Below, one piece after another: positions 9,676 through 18,249 of a stretch of 64,000 nucleotides of DNA. Under the pieces are notes generated by a model. That model ran no database searches and had not been told where the DNA came from. It worked only from the letters and a program-made list of their open reading frames with translations. The stretch is from the NCBI RefSeq assembly GCF_032484785.1, contig NZ_JAUETR010000001.1:2235501-2299500 (forward strand), written 5' to 3'. The DNA comes from Bradyrhizobium sp. SZCCHNS1050. Lineage in GTDB: Bacteria > Pseudomonadota > Alphaproteobacteria > Rhizobiales > Xanthobacteraceae. Position 1 is the first letter of the stretch, and the number at the start of each line of letters is the position of its first letter. A program made the position numbers and the translations under genes.

Positions 9676-12134
9676 GGCGCGCGCTGTGGATTCTCGCCGT
9701 GCTGCTCAGCCACTGGCGCCGGCATCCGATGCAGCTCGCGACCTTGCTGATCGGGCTGATCTCGGCGACCGCGCTGTGGAGCGGCGTGCAGGCGCTGAAC
9801 CAGCAGGCGCGCAGCTCCTATGATCGCGCCGCGGCGATCTTCGGCGGCGCGCGCACGCCGATGCTGGTCGCGACCGACGGCAAGATGCTGCCGCAGAGCG
9901 TGTTCGCGGAATTGCGCCGCGCCCGCTGGCCGGTGTCGCCGGTGCTCGAGGGCCGCGTGCAGATCGACGGCCACTCGGTGCGGCTGCTCGGCATCGAGCC
10001 GTTCAGCATCCCCCGGGAGGTCGGCAATGCGCCGATGGTCGGGCGCAGCGAGCTCGAGGCCTTTCTCACACCGCCACATCGCACCTTGATCTCGCCGGAG
10101 ACGCTGGCCGATCTCGGACTGAAAGACGGCACGGCGCCGCGGCTCAGCAACGACGCCCTGCTGCCACCCTTGATGGCGCAGCAGCAGCTCGCGCCCGGCG
10201 TGCTCGTGGTCGATATCAGCGACGCGCAGCGGCTGCTCGACAGGCCCGGCCAGATTTCGCGGCTGCTGGTCGGCAAGACGTCGGTCCAACGACCGCCGTT
10301 GCAGTCGTTCGCGGGCGGCCGGCTACAGCTCGTGCAGCCGGAGGCCGAGACCGACCTGGAGCGACTGACCGACAGCTTCCACCTCAACCTCACCGCCTTC
10401 GGCCTGCTGTCCTTCGTCGTCGGCCTGTTCATCGTCAATTCCGCCATCGGCCTCGCCTTCGAGCAGCGCCTGCCGGTGCTGCGCACCTTGCGCGCCTGCG
10501 GCGTGTCGGCGCGCCAGCTCAACGGCGTGCTGATCGGCGAGCTCATCGCCTTTGCCTTGGTGGCAGGGCTCGTCGGGCTGGTGTGCGGCTACGTCATCGC
10601 CGCCGCGCTGCTGCCGAACGTGGCGGCATCGCTGCGCGGCCTGTATGGAGCGCAGGTGCCGGGCGAGCTCAGCCTGCAGCCGGAATGGTGGTTTGCGGGC
10701 CTCCTCATCAGCATCGCCGGCGCGCTCGCAGCCGCGACGACCAGCCTGGTCAAATCGATGCGGCTGCCGATCCTCTCCACCGCGCAGCCCTATGCGTGGC
10801 AGGAGGCACAGCGGCGCTGGCTGCGCTTGCAGAGCGCGGTCGCGCTCGCCTTCTTCGTCGCCGCCGGCCTGCTGCTGTGGCTCGGGCAGTCGCTGCTGGC
10901 CGGCTTCGGCGTGCTCGCGGCGATGATGCTCGGCGCGGCGCTGCTGCTGCCCGCGATCCTGGAGCTGGTGCTGCGGCTCGGCGAGCGCGGCGCGCGCGCG
11001 GCGCTGGCGCAATGGTTCTGGGCCGACAGCCGCCAGCAGATCTCGGGCCTGTCGCTGGCGCTGATGGCGCTGCTGCTCGCGCTCGCCGTCAATGTCGGCG
11101 TCGCCACGATGGTCGAGACCTTCAGCCGCACCTTCCTGGTCTGGCTCGATGGCCGGCTCGCCGCCGACGTCTACGTCAGCGCCGCGGATGAAGCGCAGGC
11201 GCGCGACATCCAGACCTGGCTGCGCGCGCGGCCCGATGTCCAGGCCGTGCTGCCGGGCGGACGCGCCGAAACGCAGTTGGCGGGCGCGCCGATCGACATT
11301 CTCGGCCTGCCCGATCACGACACCTATCGCGACCATTGGCCGCTGCTGCAGGCCGGCGACAGCGCCTGGAAGCAGCTGGTGCGCGGCGACGCCGGCTTCG
11401 TCAGCGAGCAGTTGGCGCGCCGGCTCCATCTGTCTGTCGGTGACAGCATCGACCTCCCCGCATCCGGCGGCGACTGGCGCATCACGATCGCCGGCATCTA
11501 TGCCGACTACGGCAATCCCAAGGGCCAGATCACGGTCAACGTCGCCGCGCTGACGCGCCGCTTCCCGGCGACGCCCATCACGCGCATGGCCGTGCGCGCA
11601 GCGCCGCCCGACGTGCCGGGACTGATCAGCGCGCTGACCGACAAATTCGGCCTGGACGGCCGCAACGTCATCGACCAGGCCACCGTGAAGCAGGAGTCGA
11701 AGCAGATCTTCAACCGCACTTTCGCGGTCACCGGCGCGCTCAACACCTTCACGCTGGGCGTCGCCGCGATCGCGCTGCTGACCAGCCTGCTGACCTTGGC
11801 GAACTCGCGGCTGCCGCAGCTCGCACCCTTATGGGCCATCGGGCTGACGCGGCGGCGGCTCGCCGAAGTCGAGCTGTTGAAGACGCTGTCGCTCGCCGGC
11901 CTGACCGCGCTGCTCGCGCTGCCGCTCGGGCTCGTCGTGGCGTGGTGCCTGATCGCGATCGTCAATGTCAAAGCGTTCGGCTGGCGGCTGCCGTTCGACG
12001 TGTTCCCGCTGCAGCTCATCCGGCTGCTAGTCGTCACGCTGGTCGCGGCGGTGATCGCCTCGTTGCTGCCGGTGCTGCGGCTGGCCCGGATGCAGCCGGC
12101 CGATCTGGTCAGGACCTTTACCATTGAGCGCTAG
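9672..12134 (+). CDS. FtsX/MacB-like ABC transporter permease
   Basis: The protein (820 residues) has an N-terminal membrane segment (TLLIGLISATALWSGVQAL), a large extracytoplasmic region, and two FtsX-type membrane blocks: about residues 230-430 (LLSFVVGLFIVNSAIGLAFEQR, LRTLRACGVSARQL) and the C-terminal 120 residues (TLGVAAIALLTSLLTLANSRL, MWAIGLTRRR-like loop). This duplicated layout is that of DevC/LolC-like 'ABC3' permeases. Reading continues open upstream to 9372, but that stretch lies inside the ATPase gene. The ATG at 9672 overlaps the ATPase stop codon. The following secreted protein overlaps its end by 11 bases. Confidence 0.88.
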   Translation: MRRALWILAVLLSHWRRHPMQLATLLIGLISATALWSGVQALNQQARSSYDRAAAIFGGARTPMLVATDGKMLPQSVFAELRRARWPVSPVLEGRVQIDGHSVRLLGIEPFSIPREVGNAPMVGRSELEAFLTPPHRTLISPETLADLGLKDGTAPRLSNDALLPPLMAQQQLAPGVLVVDISDAQRLLDRPGQISRLLVGKTSVQRPPLQSFAGGRLQLVQPEAETDLERLTDSFHLNLTAFGLLSFVVGLFIVNSAIGLAFEQRLPVLRTLRACGVSARQLNGVLIGELIAFALVAGLVGLVCGYVIAAALLPNVAASLRGLYGAQVPGELSLQPEWWFAGLLISIAGALAAATTSLVKSMRLPILSTAQPYAWQEAQRRWLRLQSAVALAFFVAAGLLLWLGQSLLAGFGVLAAMMLGAALLLPAILELVLRLGERGARAALAQWFWADSRQQISGLSLALMALLLALAVNVGVATMVETFSRTFLVWLDGRLAADVYVSAADEAQARDIQTWLRARPDVQAVLPGGRAETQLAGAPIDILGLPDHDTYRDHWPLLQAGDSAWKQLVRGDAGFVSEQLARRLHLSVGDSIDLPASGGDWRITIAGIYADYGNPKGQITVNVAALTRRFPATPITRMAVRAAPPDVPGLISALTDKFGLDGRNVIDQATVKQESKQIFNRTFAVTGALNTFTLGVAAIALLTSLLTLANSRLPQLAPLWAIGLTRRRLAEVELLKTLSLAGLTALLALPLGLVVAWCLIAIVNVKAFGWRLPFDVFPLQLIRLLVVTLVAAVIASLLPVLRLARMQPADLVRTFTIER

Positions 12135-13206
12135 AACGACGATCACGCGGCGCGGCCTGATCGGCGGGCTCGGCCTGCTGGCCCTGCCGCGCCTCGCACA
12201 TGCACAGGGCTTTGCGGGCCTGAGCGACAGCGCCGACGGCTTTGCGCCGGTGACGCCCGGACGAGCGTTCGGCTTCCCTGCGGATCACGGGCCGCACGAC
12301 GATTTCCGCATCGAGTGGTGGTACGTCACCGCAAACCTCAGCGATAGCAGCGGCAAGGCCTATGGCCTGCAATGGACCCTGTTCCGCTCGGCGGCCCGGC
12401 CGGGACCGCAGGGCGAAGGTTTCGACAATCAGCAGCTCTGGATGGCGCATGCCGCGGTGACGCGTGCCGACAGTCACCGATCGACGGAAAAGTTCGCGCG
12501 CGGCGGCGTCGGTCAGGCCGGCGTCGAGGCCAAGCCGTTCCAGGCCTGGATCGATGACTGGCAGCTGCGCGGCACCGCCGCGACCGACGATCGATCGCTG
12601 GCGCCGCTCGACATGACGGCCGCCGGGCCGGACTTCTCCTACGCGCTGCATCTGGAGGCCGACCGTCCGGTGGTGCTGCAGGGCATCGGCGGCTACAGCC
12701 GCAAATCCGAGCGCGGCCAGGCGTCTTACTATTACAGCCAGCCGTTCTACCGCGCCCGCGGCCAGATCAATTTCGACGACACGCCGGTCGAGGTGACAGG
12801 CGTGGCCTGGCTCGACCGCGAATGGAGCAGCCAGCCGCTGGCCGCCGACCAGAGCGGCTGGGACTGGTTCGCGCTGCATTTCTCCGGCGGCGAGAAGCTA
12901 ATGCTGTACCGGATGCGGCAGGGCAATGGCGACTACACGTCCGGCACCTGGATCACGGCGGACGGCGTCTCGCGCGCGCTCGGCCCCGGGGGCATCGTGA
13001 TGACGCCAAAGGATATCGTTGCGATCGGTGAGCGCAGGCTGCCGGTCGGCTGGCGCGTCGAGATATCAGCGCTCGGCATCGCCATCGATACCGCGCCGCT
13101 CAACTCCAAGGCCTGGATGGGCACCCGCGTGCCCTATTGGGAGGGACCGATCAGCTTCAAGGGCAGCCACACCGGGATGGGCTATCTCGAGCTGACGGGA
13201 TATTGA
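12124..13206 (+). CDS. AttH/CrtC-like lipocalin-fold secreted protein
   Basis: The protein (360 residues) starts at TTG, 11 bases inside the permease gene. A twin-arginine-like leader (TITRRGLIGGLGLLALPRLAHAQ) points to the periplasm. The family signature EWWYVTANL near residue 63 and the later WLDREWSSQPL segment belong to the AttH/carotenoid 1,2-hydratase (CrtC) group, which has two lipocalin-like barrels that bind hydrophobic ligands. Overlap with an ABC ATPase and an FtsX-type permease suggests the three work together to move or modify a lipid-like ligand. A true carotenoid hydratase is less likely, because no carotenoid gene is nearby. Confidence 0.82.
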   Translation: MSARTTITRRGLIGGLGLLALPRLAHAQGFAGLSDSADGFAPVTPGRAFGFPADHGPHDDFRIEWWYVTANLSDSSGKAYGLQWTLFRSAARPGPQGEGFDNQQLWMAHAAVTRADSHRSTEKFARGGVGQAGVEAKPFQAWIDDWQLRGTAATDDRSLAPLDMTAAGPDFSYALHLEADRPVVLQGIGGYSRKSERGQASYYYSQPFYRARGQINFDDTPVEVTGVAWLDREWSSQPLAADQSGWDWFALHFSGGEKLMLYRMRQGNGDYTSGTWITADGVSRALGPGGIVMTPKDIVAIGERRLPVGWRVEISALGIAIDTAPLNSKAWMGTRVPYWEGPISFKGSHTGMGYLELTGY

Positions 13207-13233
13207 AAAGCCGTCATCAGGGGGGAACCGCGC

Positions 13234-13626
13234 ATGTATCACTTCACCGCACTCGTCACCGTGCTCGCGCTCATGCTGTATTTCTACATGGGGGTCCGCG
13301 TCGCGCAAGCGCGCGCCAGGTTCGGCGTCAAGGCGCCGGCCGTCACCGGCAATCTCGATTTCGAGCGCACCTATCGCGTGCAAGTGAACACGCTTGAATG
13401 GATGCCGATCTTCCTGCCGGCGCTGTGGCTGTTCGCGATCTATATCAGCGACCCGATCGCGGCCCTGATCGGCCTCGTCTGGATCGCGGGTCGCGCGATG
13501 TACATGGTGTCCTATGCGAAGGCCGCGGAGAAGCGCGGCCCCGGTTTCGGCGTGCAGGCGCTCGCCGCATCCGTACTCCTCGCCGGCGCGCTGATCGCCA
13601 TCCTGTGGCGGATGCTGCACGGCTGA
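13234..13626 (+). CDS. MAPEG-family membrane protein
   Basis: This 130-residue protein has four hydrophobic helices and the MAPEG hallmarks FERTYRVQVNTLEWMPIFLPALWLF and GRAMYMVSYAKAAEKRGPGF. MAPEG proteins are membrane glutathione transferases or peroxidases, and bacterial members often act on hydrophobic electrophiles. A strong SD (AGGGGGGA) precedes the ATG. It lies 27 bases after the AttH-like gene on the same strand and may share its transcript. The enzymatic activity is inferred from family only. Confidence 0.85.
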   Translation: MYHFTALVTVLALMLYFYMGVRVAQARARFGVKAPAVTGNLDFERTYRVQVNTLEWMPIFLPALWLFAIYISDPIAALIGLVWIAGRAMYMVSYAKAAEKRGPGFGVQALAASVLLAGALIAILWRMLHG

Positions 13627-13632
13627 TTGCTG

Positions 13633-13678
13633 CACCCATCGCCGTCGCCCCGGCTTTCGCCGCGACGGCGGCGATGGT
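13633..13678. terminator. Candidate bidirectional terminator hairpin
   Basis: Between two converging genes (MAPEG and binding protein) an imperfect inverted repeat pairs catcgccgtcgc (13637-13648) with gcgacggcggcgatg (13662-13676), flanked by cacc/ggtg. There is no clear T-run, so function as an intrinsic terminator is a guess from position. Confidence 0.4.
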
Positions 13679-13685
13679 GTGACGA

Positions 13686-14873
13686 TCACTTCGTCAGCGG
13701 ACAGCCGCTCTCCTTGGCGGTGAAGAACGCCTTGTCGCCGGGCACCGTGGCGAGCTGCTTGTAGTAGTCCCACGGCTTCTTCGATTCCGACGGCTTTTTG
13801 ACCTCGAACAGGTACATGTCGTGGACCATGCGACCGTTGGCGAGCACCTTGCCCTGCGCGAAGGCGTCGTCGACCGGCAGCTCCTTCAGCTTGGCCGCCA
13901 CCGCGTCGGAGTCCTTGGTTCCGGCGGCCTTCACCGCCTTCAGATAGGACAATGTCGCGGAATAGGTGCCGGCGTGGATCATGCTCGGCATCCGGCCGGT
14001 GCGCTTCATGAAGCGCTCGCTGAAGGCGCGGGACTTGTCGTCGCGATCCCAGTAGAAGCCTTCGGTGAGGATCAGGCCCTGCGCCGCCTCCAGCCCGAGA
14101 CCATGCACCTCGGACAGGGTCATCAGCAGGCCGGCGAGCTTCTGCCCGCCCTTGACGATGCCGAACTCGGCCGCCTGCTTGATCGAGTTGGTGGTGTCGA
14201 GGCCGGCATTGGCAAGCCCGATGATCTTGGCCTTCGAGCTCTGCGCCTGCAGCAGGAAGGAGGAGAAGTCCGACGAGTTGAGCGGGATGCGCACCGAGCC
14301 CAGCACCTTGCCGCCCTTCGACGTCACGATGTCGCTGGTGTCCTTCTCCAGCGCATAGCCGAAGGCGTAGTCGGCGGTCATGAAGAACCAGGTATCGCCG
14401 CCGGATTCGACCAGCGCGCCGCCGGTGCCAACCGCGAGCGCGCGGGTGTCATAGGCCCAGTGGAAGCCGTAGGGCGTGCAGGCATCGCCCGATATGCGCG
14501 AGGTCGCGGCACCGACGACGATGTCGATCTTCTTCTTCTCCTTCGACAGATCCTGGATCGCCAGCGCGACCGAGGAGGTCGTCAGCTCGGTGATCATGTC
14601 GACACCCTCGGTGTCGTACCAGCGCCGCGCGATCGACGAGGCGAGATCGGGCTTGTTCTGATGGTCGGCGGTGACCAGCTCGACCTTCTGCCCCAGCACC
14701 TCGCCGCCGAAATCCTCGATCGCCATCTTGGCCGCTTCGACGGAATATTTGCCGCCGTAGTCGGCATAGACGCCGGACTGGTCGTTGAGGATGCCGATCT
14801 TGACCTGCGCCGACGCCGGCGCCGCCGCCAGCAGCGCACCGACGGCCGCAAAAGCCAGCAAACCCGATTTCAT
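13686..14873 (-). CDS. Liv-type ABC transporter substrate-binding protein
   Basis: This 395-residue periplasmic protein has a Sec signal peptide (MKSGLLAFAAVGALLAAAPASA) followed by VKIGILNDQSGVYADYGGKYSVEAAKMAIEDFGG, the usual opening of branched-chain-amino-acid/amide binding proteins (type I periplasmic fold). The KPDLASSIARRWYDTEGVDMI stretch is common in members that bind aromatic or organic acids. No permease or ATPase gene is adjacent, so it is an orphan that presumably serves a transporter encoded elsewhere. It is divergent from an acyl-CoA synthetase gene across 323 bases, which suggests shared control and perhaps a shared substrate, such as an organic acid. Confidence 0.88.
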   Translation of the reverse strand: MKSGLLAFAAVGALLAAAPASAQVKIGILNDQSGVYADYGGKYSVEAAKMAIEDFGGEVLGQKVELVTADHQNKPDLASSIARRWYDTEGVDMITELTTSSVALAIQDLSKEKKKIDIVVGAATSRISGDACTPYGFHWAYDTRALAVGTGGALVESGGDTWFFMTADYAFGYALEKDTSDIVTSKGGKVLGSVRIPLNSSDFSSFLLQAQSSKAKIIGLANAGLDTTNSIKQAAEFGIVKGGQKLAGLLMTLSEVHGLGLEAAQGLILTEGFYWDRDDKSRAFSERFMKRTGRMPSMIHAGTYSATLSYLKAVKAAGTKDSDAVAAKLKELPVDDAFAQGKVLANGRMVHDMYLFEVKKPSESKKPWDYYKQLATVPGDKAFFTAKESGCPLTK

Positions 14874-15196
14874 ATGGTCTCTCCCCGCATGTCTTGGTCT
14901 TGAGATGTCATTCGTTGGAATGCGCGCTCATGTTATGCCAGAACCCCGGCCACGCCCATCCCTTCCCGCCTCAGCCAATCGGCTGACAGCCATGTTGAGA
15001 GACGCAGGCTCCTCCGCTACATTCGCGTCCAAACAACGAGCCGTCCCGCCGGGATGGTGCGCAGGGAAGGAAACCGCCTGGACGCGTGAGGCAGCACCGT
15101 CTGCATCGCGTCGCCATGCCGAGGTGCCGCGGCAGGCGCCTTCCTCCCGCCTGCGCGCCGCGCCGCGGCGAGCTGCGCGCATCGGCAGGAGGACAC
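14874..15196. other. Divergent intergenic region, no gene seen
   Basis: This stretch separates the minus-strand binding protein and the plus-strand acyl-CoA synthetase. Reading frames running through it are upstream extensions lacking family similarity. Promoters for both genes should lie here. I could not pick out a convincing operator or repeat. The only clear signal is AGGAGGA at 15187-15193, the ribosome-binding site of the synthetase. Confidence 0.5.
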
Positions 15197-16759
15197 ATGT
15201 ACACCGGCAAGCACGCCCGGCTGCGCCCATTGCAGCCTGCCTTCATCATGGCCTCGACCGGCGAGGCGGTGACCTATCGCGAGTTGGAGGCGCGCAGCAA
15301 CCGGCTGGCGCATCTGTTCCGCCAACGCGGCCTGAAGCGGCTCGACCACTATTCGATCTTCATGGAGAACAACAGCCGCTATCTGGAGGCGTGCGGCGCC
15401 GGCGAGCGCTCCGGGCTGTATTTCACCTGCGTGAACTCCTACCTTACGCCCGGCGAGCTGGCCTACATCCTCAATAACAGCCGGTCGCGGCTTCTGATCA
15501 CCTCCCTCGCCAAGCTCGACGTCGCGCGCGAGGCGCTGAAGGAGGCGCCCGACATCGAGCTCTGCATCGTCGCCGATGGCCGACGGGACGAACTTGGCGA
15601 GAGCGAGCGGATCGTCGGCCTCGCCGAGGCCACGGCCGGCCTGCCGGCGACGCCGATCGCCGACGAATGCGTCGGCACCGCGATGCTGTACTCCTCCGGC
15701 ACCACGGGCCGGCCGAAGGGCATCCTGCGGCCGCTGCCCGAGCAGCCGCCGGTTCAGCAGCTTCCGATCTTCGACTTCTTGGAAAGACTGTGGCGCTACC
15801 GCGAAGGCATGATCTACCTGTCGCCGGCGCCGCTCTATCACTCCGCGCCGCAGGCCGCGGTCAACCTCACCATCCGCGTCGGCGGCACCGCCATCATCAT
15901 GGAGACGTTCGACCCCGAGCGCTACCTGCAACTGGTCGAGCAATGGGGCATCACGCATACGCAATTGGTGCCGACGATGTTCTCGCGCATGTTGAAACTG
16001 CCGGAAGAGATCCGCACGCGCTATGATCTCTCCTCGCTCGAGGTCGCGATCCATGCCGCCGCGCCCTGCCCGGCACAGGTCAAGGAGGACATGATCAGAT
16101 GGTGGGGGCCGATCATCCACGAATATTACGGCGCCACCGAAGGCCTCGGCTTCACCGCCTGCGACAGCGCGGAATGGCTCGCGCATCGCGGCACCGTCGG
16201 CAAGGTGCTGTTCGGCGACCTGCACATTCTCGATGAGACCATGCAGCCGTGCCCGACAGGAACGGCCGGCACGGTGTGGTTCAAGACGGGATCGCCGTTC
16301 GAGTACTTCAACGACCCCGAGCGCACCAAGGAGGCCCGTTCGGCCGACGGCAGCATGAGCACCGTGGGCGACGTCGGCTATGTCGATGCCGACGGCTATC
16401 TCTATCTCACCGACCGCGCCACCTTCATGATCATCTCCGGCGGCGTGAACATCTACCCGCAGGAATGCGAGAACCTGCTGATCACGCATCCGAAGGTCGC
16501 CGATGCCGCCGTGTTCGGCGTGCCCAACCCCGATCTCGGCGAGGAGGTGAAGGCGGTGGTCCAGCCGATGTCGGGCATCATGCCTGGGCCCGAGCTGGAA
16601 GAGGAGCTGATCGCGTTCTGCCGGCAGTCGCTGTCGCGGCAGAAGGTGCCGCGCTCGATCGATTTCGAGAAGGAGCTGCCGCGGCTGCCGACCGGCAAGC
16701 TCTACAAGCGCCTGCTGCGCGACCGCTATTGGGGCAACAAGACGTCAAGGATCGTATAG
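15197..16759 (+). CDS. Acyl-CoA synthetase (AMP-binding)
   Basis: The protein (520 residues) belongs to the ANL adenylating superfamily: P-loop-like YSSGTTGRPKG, YYGATEG (A5), GDVGYVDADGYLYLTDR (A7-A8) and C-terminal catalytic lysine in PTGKLYKRLL. It would activate a fatty or aromatic acid to its CoA thioester through an acyl-adenylate in the cytoplasm. The ATG is chosen because AGGAGGA sits 3-4 bases before it and the family N-terminus starts here; the frame stays open back to 15086. It is divergent from an orphan binding protein that may bring in its acid substrate. The exact substrate is not readable. Confidence 0.88.
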   Translation: MYTGKHARLRPLQPAFIMASTGEAVTYRELEARSNRLAHLFRQRGLKRLDHYSIFMENNSRYLEACGAGERSGLYFTCVNSYLTPGELAYILNNSRSRLLITSLAKLDVAREALKEAPDIELCIVADGRRDELGESERIVGLAEATAGLPATPIADECVGTAMLYSSGTTGRPKGILRPLPEQPPVQQLPIFDFLERLWRYREGMIYLSPAPLYHSAPQAAVNLTIRVGGTAIIMETFDPERYLQLVEQWGITHTQLVPTMFSRMLKLPEEIRTRYDLSSLEVAIHAAAPCPAQVKEDMIRWWGPIIHEYYGATEGLGFTACDSAEWLAHRGTVGKVLFGDLHILDETMQPCPTGTAGTVWFKTGSPFEYFNDPERTKEARSADGSMSTVGDVGYVDADGYLYLTDRATFMIISGGVNIYPQECENLLITHPKVADAAVFGVPNPDLGEEVKAVVQPMSGIMPGPELEEELIAFCRQSLSRQKVPRSIDFEKELPRLPTGKLYKRLLRDRYWGNKTSRIV

Positions 16760-16776
16760 GGCGGCACGACCTCGGA

Positions 16777-16790
16777 TTGATCCTGGTCAA
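16777..16790 (+). promoter_or_regulatory. FixK/FNR-type box
   Basis: The sequence TTGATCCTGGTCAA matches the 14-base rhizobial FixK2 pattern TTG(A/C)-N6-(T/G)CAA. If bound at the usual -41.5 position, transcription would start near 16825, 26 bases before the ATG at 16851. This supports that ATG over an upstream GTG at 16800. It suggests micro-oxic induction of the CBS-BON protein and cytochrome c genes. Confidence 0.7.
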
Positions 16791-16850
16791 GCGCGCGCGG
16801 TGCCGCGCAGCTATTCTCCGCCAATTGCGATCGCAGCACGAGACGACGAC

Positions 16851-17600
16851 ATGCGCGCTCATCAAATCATGACCAGATCCGTGATCGCGGTGACGCCCGG
16901 AACCCCGGTGGCCGAGGCAGCGCGGATCATGCTGCGCAACCACATCGGCGGGCTGCCTGTGGTCGACGCGTCCGGCACGCTCGTCGGCATGGTCACGGAC
17001 GGTGATTTCCTGCGCCGCGCCGAGCTCGGCACCGAACGCAGGCAAGGCCGCTGGCTCGACCTCTTGGTCGGCCGCGGCCGCATCGGCGCCGACTTCGTCC
17101 ATTCCCACGGCCGTACGGTTGGCGACATCATGAGCCAGCCTCCTGTCACGGTCAGCGTCGATGCCAGCCTGGCGGAGATCGCCGAGATCATGGAGAAGCG
17201 CAACATCAAGCGTCTCCCTGTGATGAGTGGCGACCGGTTGGCCGGCGTGGTGACCCATACGGATTTCCTGCAAACCGTGGCCGACCTCGCCACTGCCGTT
17301 CCAGGCCCCACCCCTGACGATGACGGGATCCGCAACGCCATCCTCGATTCACTCGACCAGGCCGCCTGCAAGCATTGCCGCTTCAACGTCGTCGTCCGCA
17401 ACGGTATCGCGCATCTCACGGGCGCGGTGCGCAGCGAGAAGGAGCGGGCCACGGCGATCGTGGCGGCCAAGAGCGTCCAGGGCGTCAGGAACGTGCGCGA
17501 CCACATGTGGGTCTATCCGCCGCCAGAGGACGAGTTCGGCGGCGGTGACATCGTCTCGCTGCAGGACCAGCCGTCGACCGACGACGACCAGCCGCTGTGA
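16851..17600 (+). CDS. CBS-pair and BON-domain protein
   Basis: This 249-residue cytoplasmic protein begins with two CBS motifs: residues 1-60 (MTRSVIAVTPGTPVAEAARIM, GMVTDGDFLRR) and about 85-145 (DIMSQPPVTVSVDASLAEIA, GVVTHTDFLQ). A BON domain follows (about 160-230, GIAHLTGAVRSEKERATAI). CBS pairs bind adenine nucleotides and act as energy sensors; BON domains contact membranes or proteins. The 17-residue upstream extension is rejected, because it lies before the transcription start predicted from the FixK-type box. The cytochrome c gene follows after 12 bases. A stress or low-oxygen regulatory role is likely, but the target is unknown. Confidence 0.85.
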   Translation: MRAHQIMTRSVIAVTPGTPVAEAARIMLRNHIGGLPVVDASGTLVGMVTDGDFLRRAELGTERRQGRWLDLLVGRGRIGADFVHSHGRTVGDIMSQPPVTVSVDASLAEIAEIMEKRNIKRLPVMSGDRLAGVVTHTDFLQTVADLATAVPGPTPDDDGIRNAILDSLDQAACKHCRFNVVVRNGIAHLTGAVRSEKERATAIVAAKSVQGVRNVRDHMWVYPPPEDEFGGGDIVSLQDQPSTDDDQPL

Positions 17601-17612
17601 GGAGAGCCGGGC

Positions 17613-17918
17613 GTGCGACGTGCCTCCGTACCATCGCTGCTGCTGCTGGTCCTGCTGTCCGCCCCGGCGGCCGCCGAGGATCTCGATCACGGCCGCCAGC
17701 TCGCCGAGCGCTGGTGCGCCGCCTGCCACGCCGTGGCCACAGAGCCGACCAAGTTCCGGCGCGCCCGGCCGTTCGTCGCCATCGCGGCCAGGGATGACGT
17801 GACGAAGGAGATGCTGGCCAAGTTCCTCCTGCTTCCCCACGCGACGATGGCCAACAATCCGCTCAGTGCGAATGATGCGGCCGACCTGGCAGGCTACATC
17901 CTCAGCCTGAGGAAGTAG
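17613..17918 (+). CDS. Small periplasmic c-type cytochrome
   Basis: The protein has 101 residues, with a signal peptide (SLLLLVLLSAPAAA), haem-binding CAACH (C35, C38, H39) and a probable distal methionine in LPHATMANNPLS, giving a class I monohaem cytochrome of about 80 residues after processing. The start is GTG with GGAG 8 bases upstream, and it follows the CBS-BON gene by 12 bases, so they are probably co-transcribed from the FixK-controlled promoter. It would carry electrons in the periplasm, plausibly to a high-affinity oxidase or a nitrogen-oxide reductase under low oxygen. The partner is not in the window. Confidence 0.85.
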   Translation: MRRASVPSLLLLVLLSAPAAAEDLDHGRQLAERWCAACHAVATEPTKFRRARPFVAIAARDDVTKEMLAKFLLLPHATMANNPLSANDAADLAGYILSLRK

Positions 17919-17990
17919 TTGATGCGACATTCGCCAATGGGTTGAGCCGCCCCCCCGGTCGGCGGCGTCCGGATGCAAGCGGACCCCTGG

Positions 17991-18006
17991 CGCCGAACGT
18001 TCGGCG
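17991..18006. promoter_or_regulatory. Perfect 16-base palindrome
   Basis: cgccgaacgttcggcg is self-complementary without a spacer. It lies 21 bases before the GGAAC of a candidate EcfG promoter in the 331-base gap between the cytochrome and kinase genes. It could be an operator, or part of a terminator for the cytochrome transcript. No protein can be assigned. Confidence 0.4.
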
Positions 18007-18026
18007 GCAATTTAGCAGGATCTCCT

Positions 18027-18051
18027 GGAACAAAACGCCCATGCCTGCGTT
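18027..18051 (+). promoter_or_regulatory. Candidate EcfG (general stress) promoter
   Basis: GGAAC (18027-18031), a 16-base spacer and CGTT (18048-18051) match the alphaproteobacterial EcfG consensus GGAAC-N16/17-CGTT exactly. The expected start near 18058 leaves an approximately 190-base leader before the HWE kinase gene at 18250. HWE kinases often act in the PhyR-NepR-EcfG cascade, so such a promoter is reasonable, though short motifs of this kind can occur by chance. Confidence 0.45.
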
Positions 18052-18249
18052 CTCCGTGTTCGCCGTCGTGAGCTGGAGCACGTCGCACGGCCCCAAGGGG
18101 GTCTGCCGACGGCAAATCGTCCTGTCCTCGTTGCCGGAAAAACCAACAACAAGCAGCGATCGAGATAGCCCTTGCATTTGTACACAAACAAGTTGGTAAT
18201 CCGGTGCACGGCGTCTTCTCTGCCGACCTGTTAGCAAGGAGCCTGCGAC

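Noticed and set aside
12124..13206. Calling this gene carotenoid 1,2-hydratase (crtC)
   Set aside because: Only the shared AttH/CrtC fold supports it; no carotenoid genes are nearby and the ABC operon context points elsewhere.
16800..16850. Upstream GTG start for the CBS-BON protein
   Set aside because: It precedes the transcription start predicted from the FixK-type box, and the family N-terminus begins at 16851.
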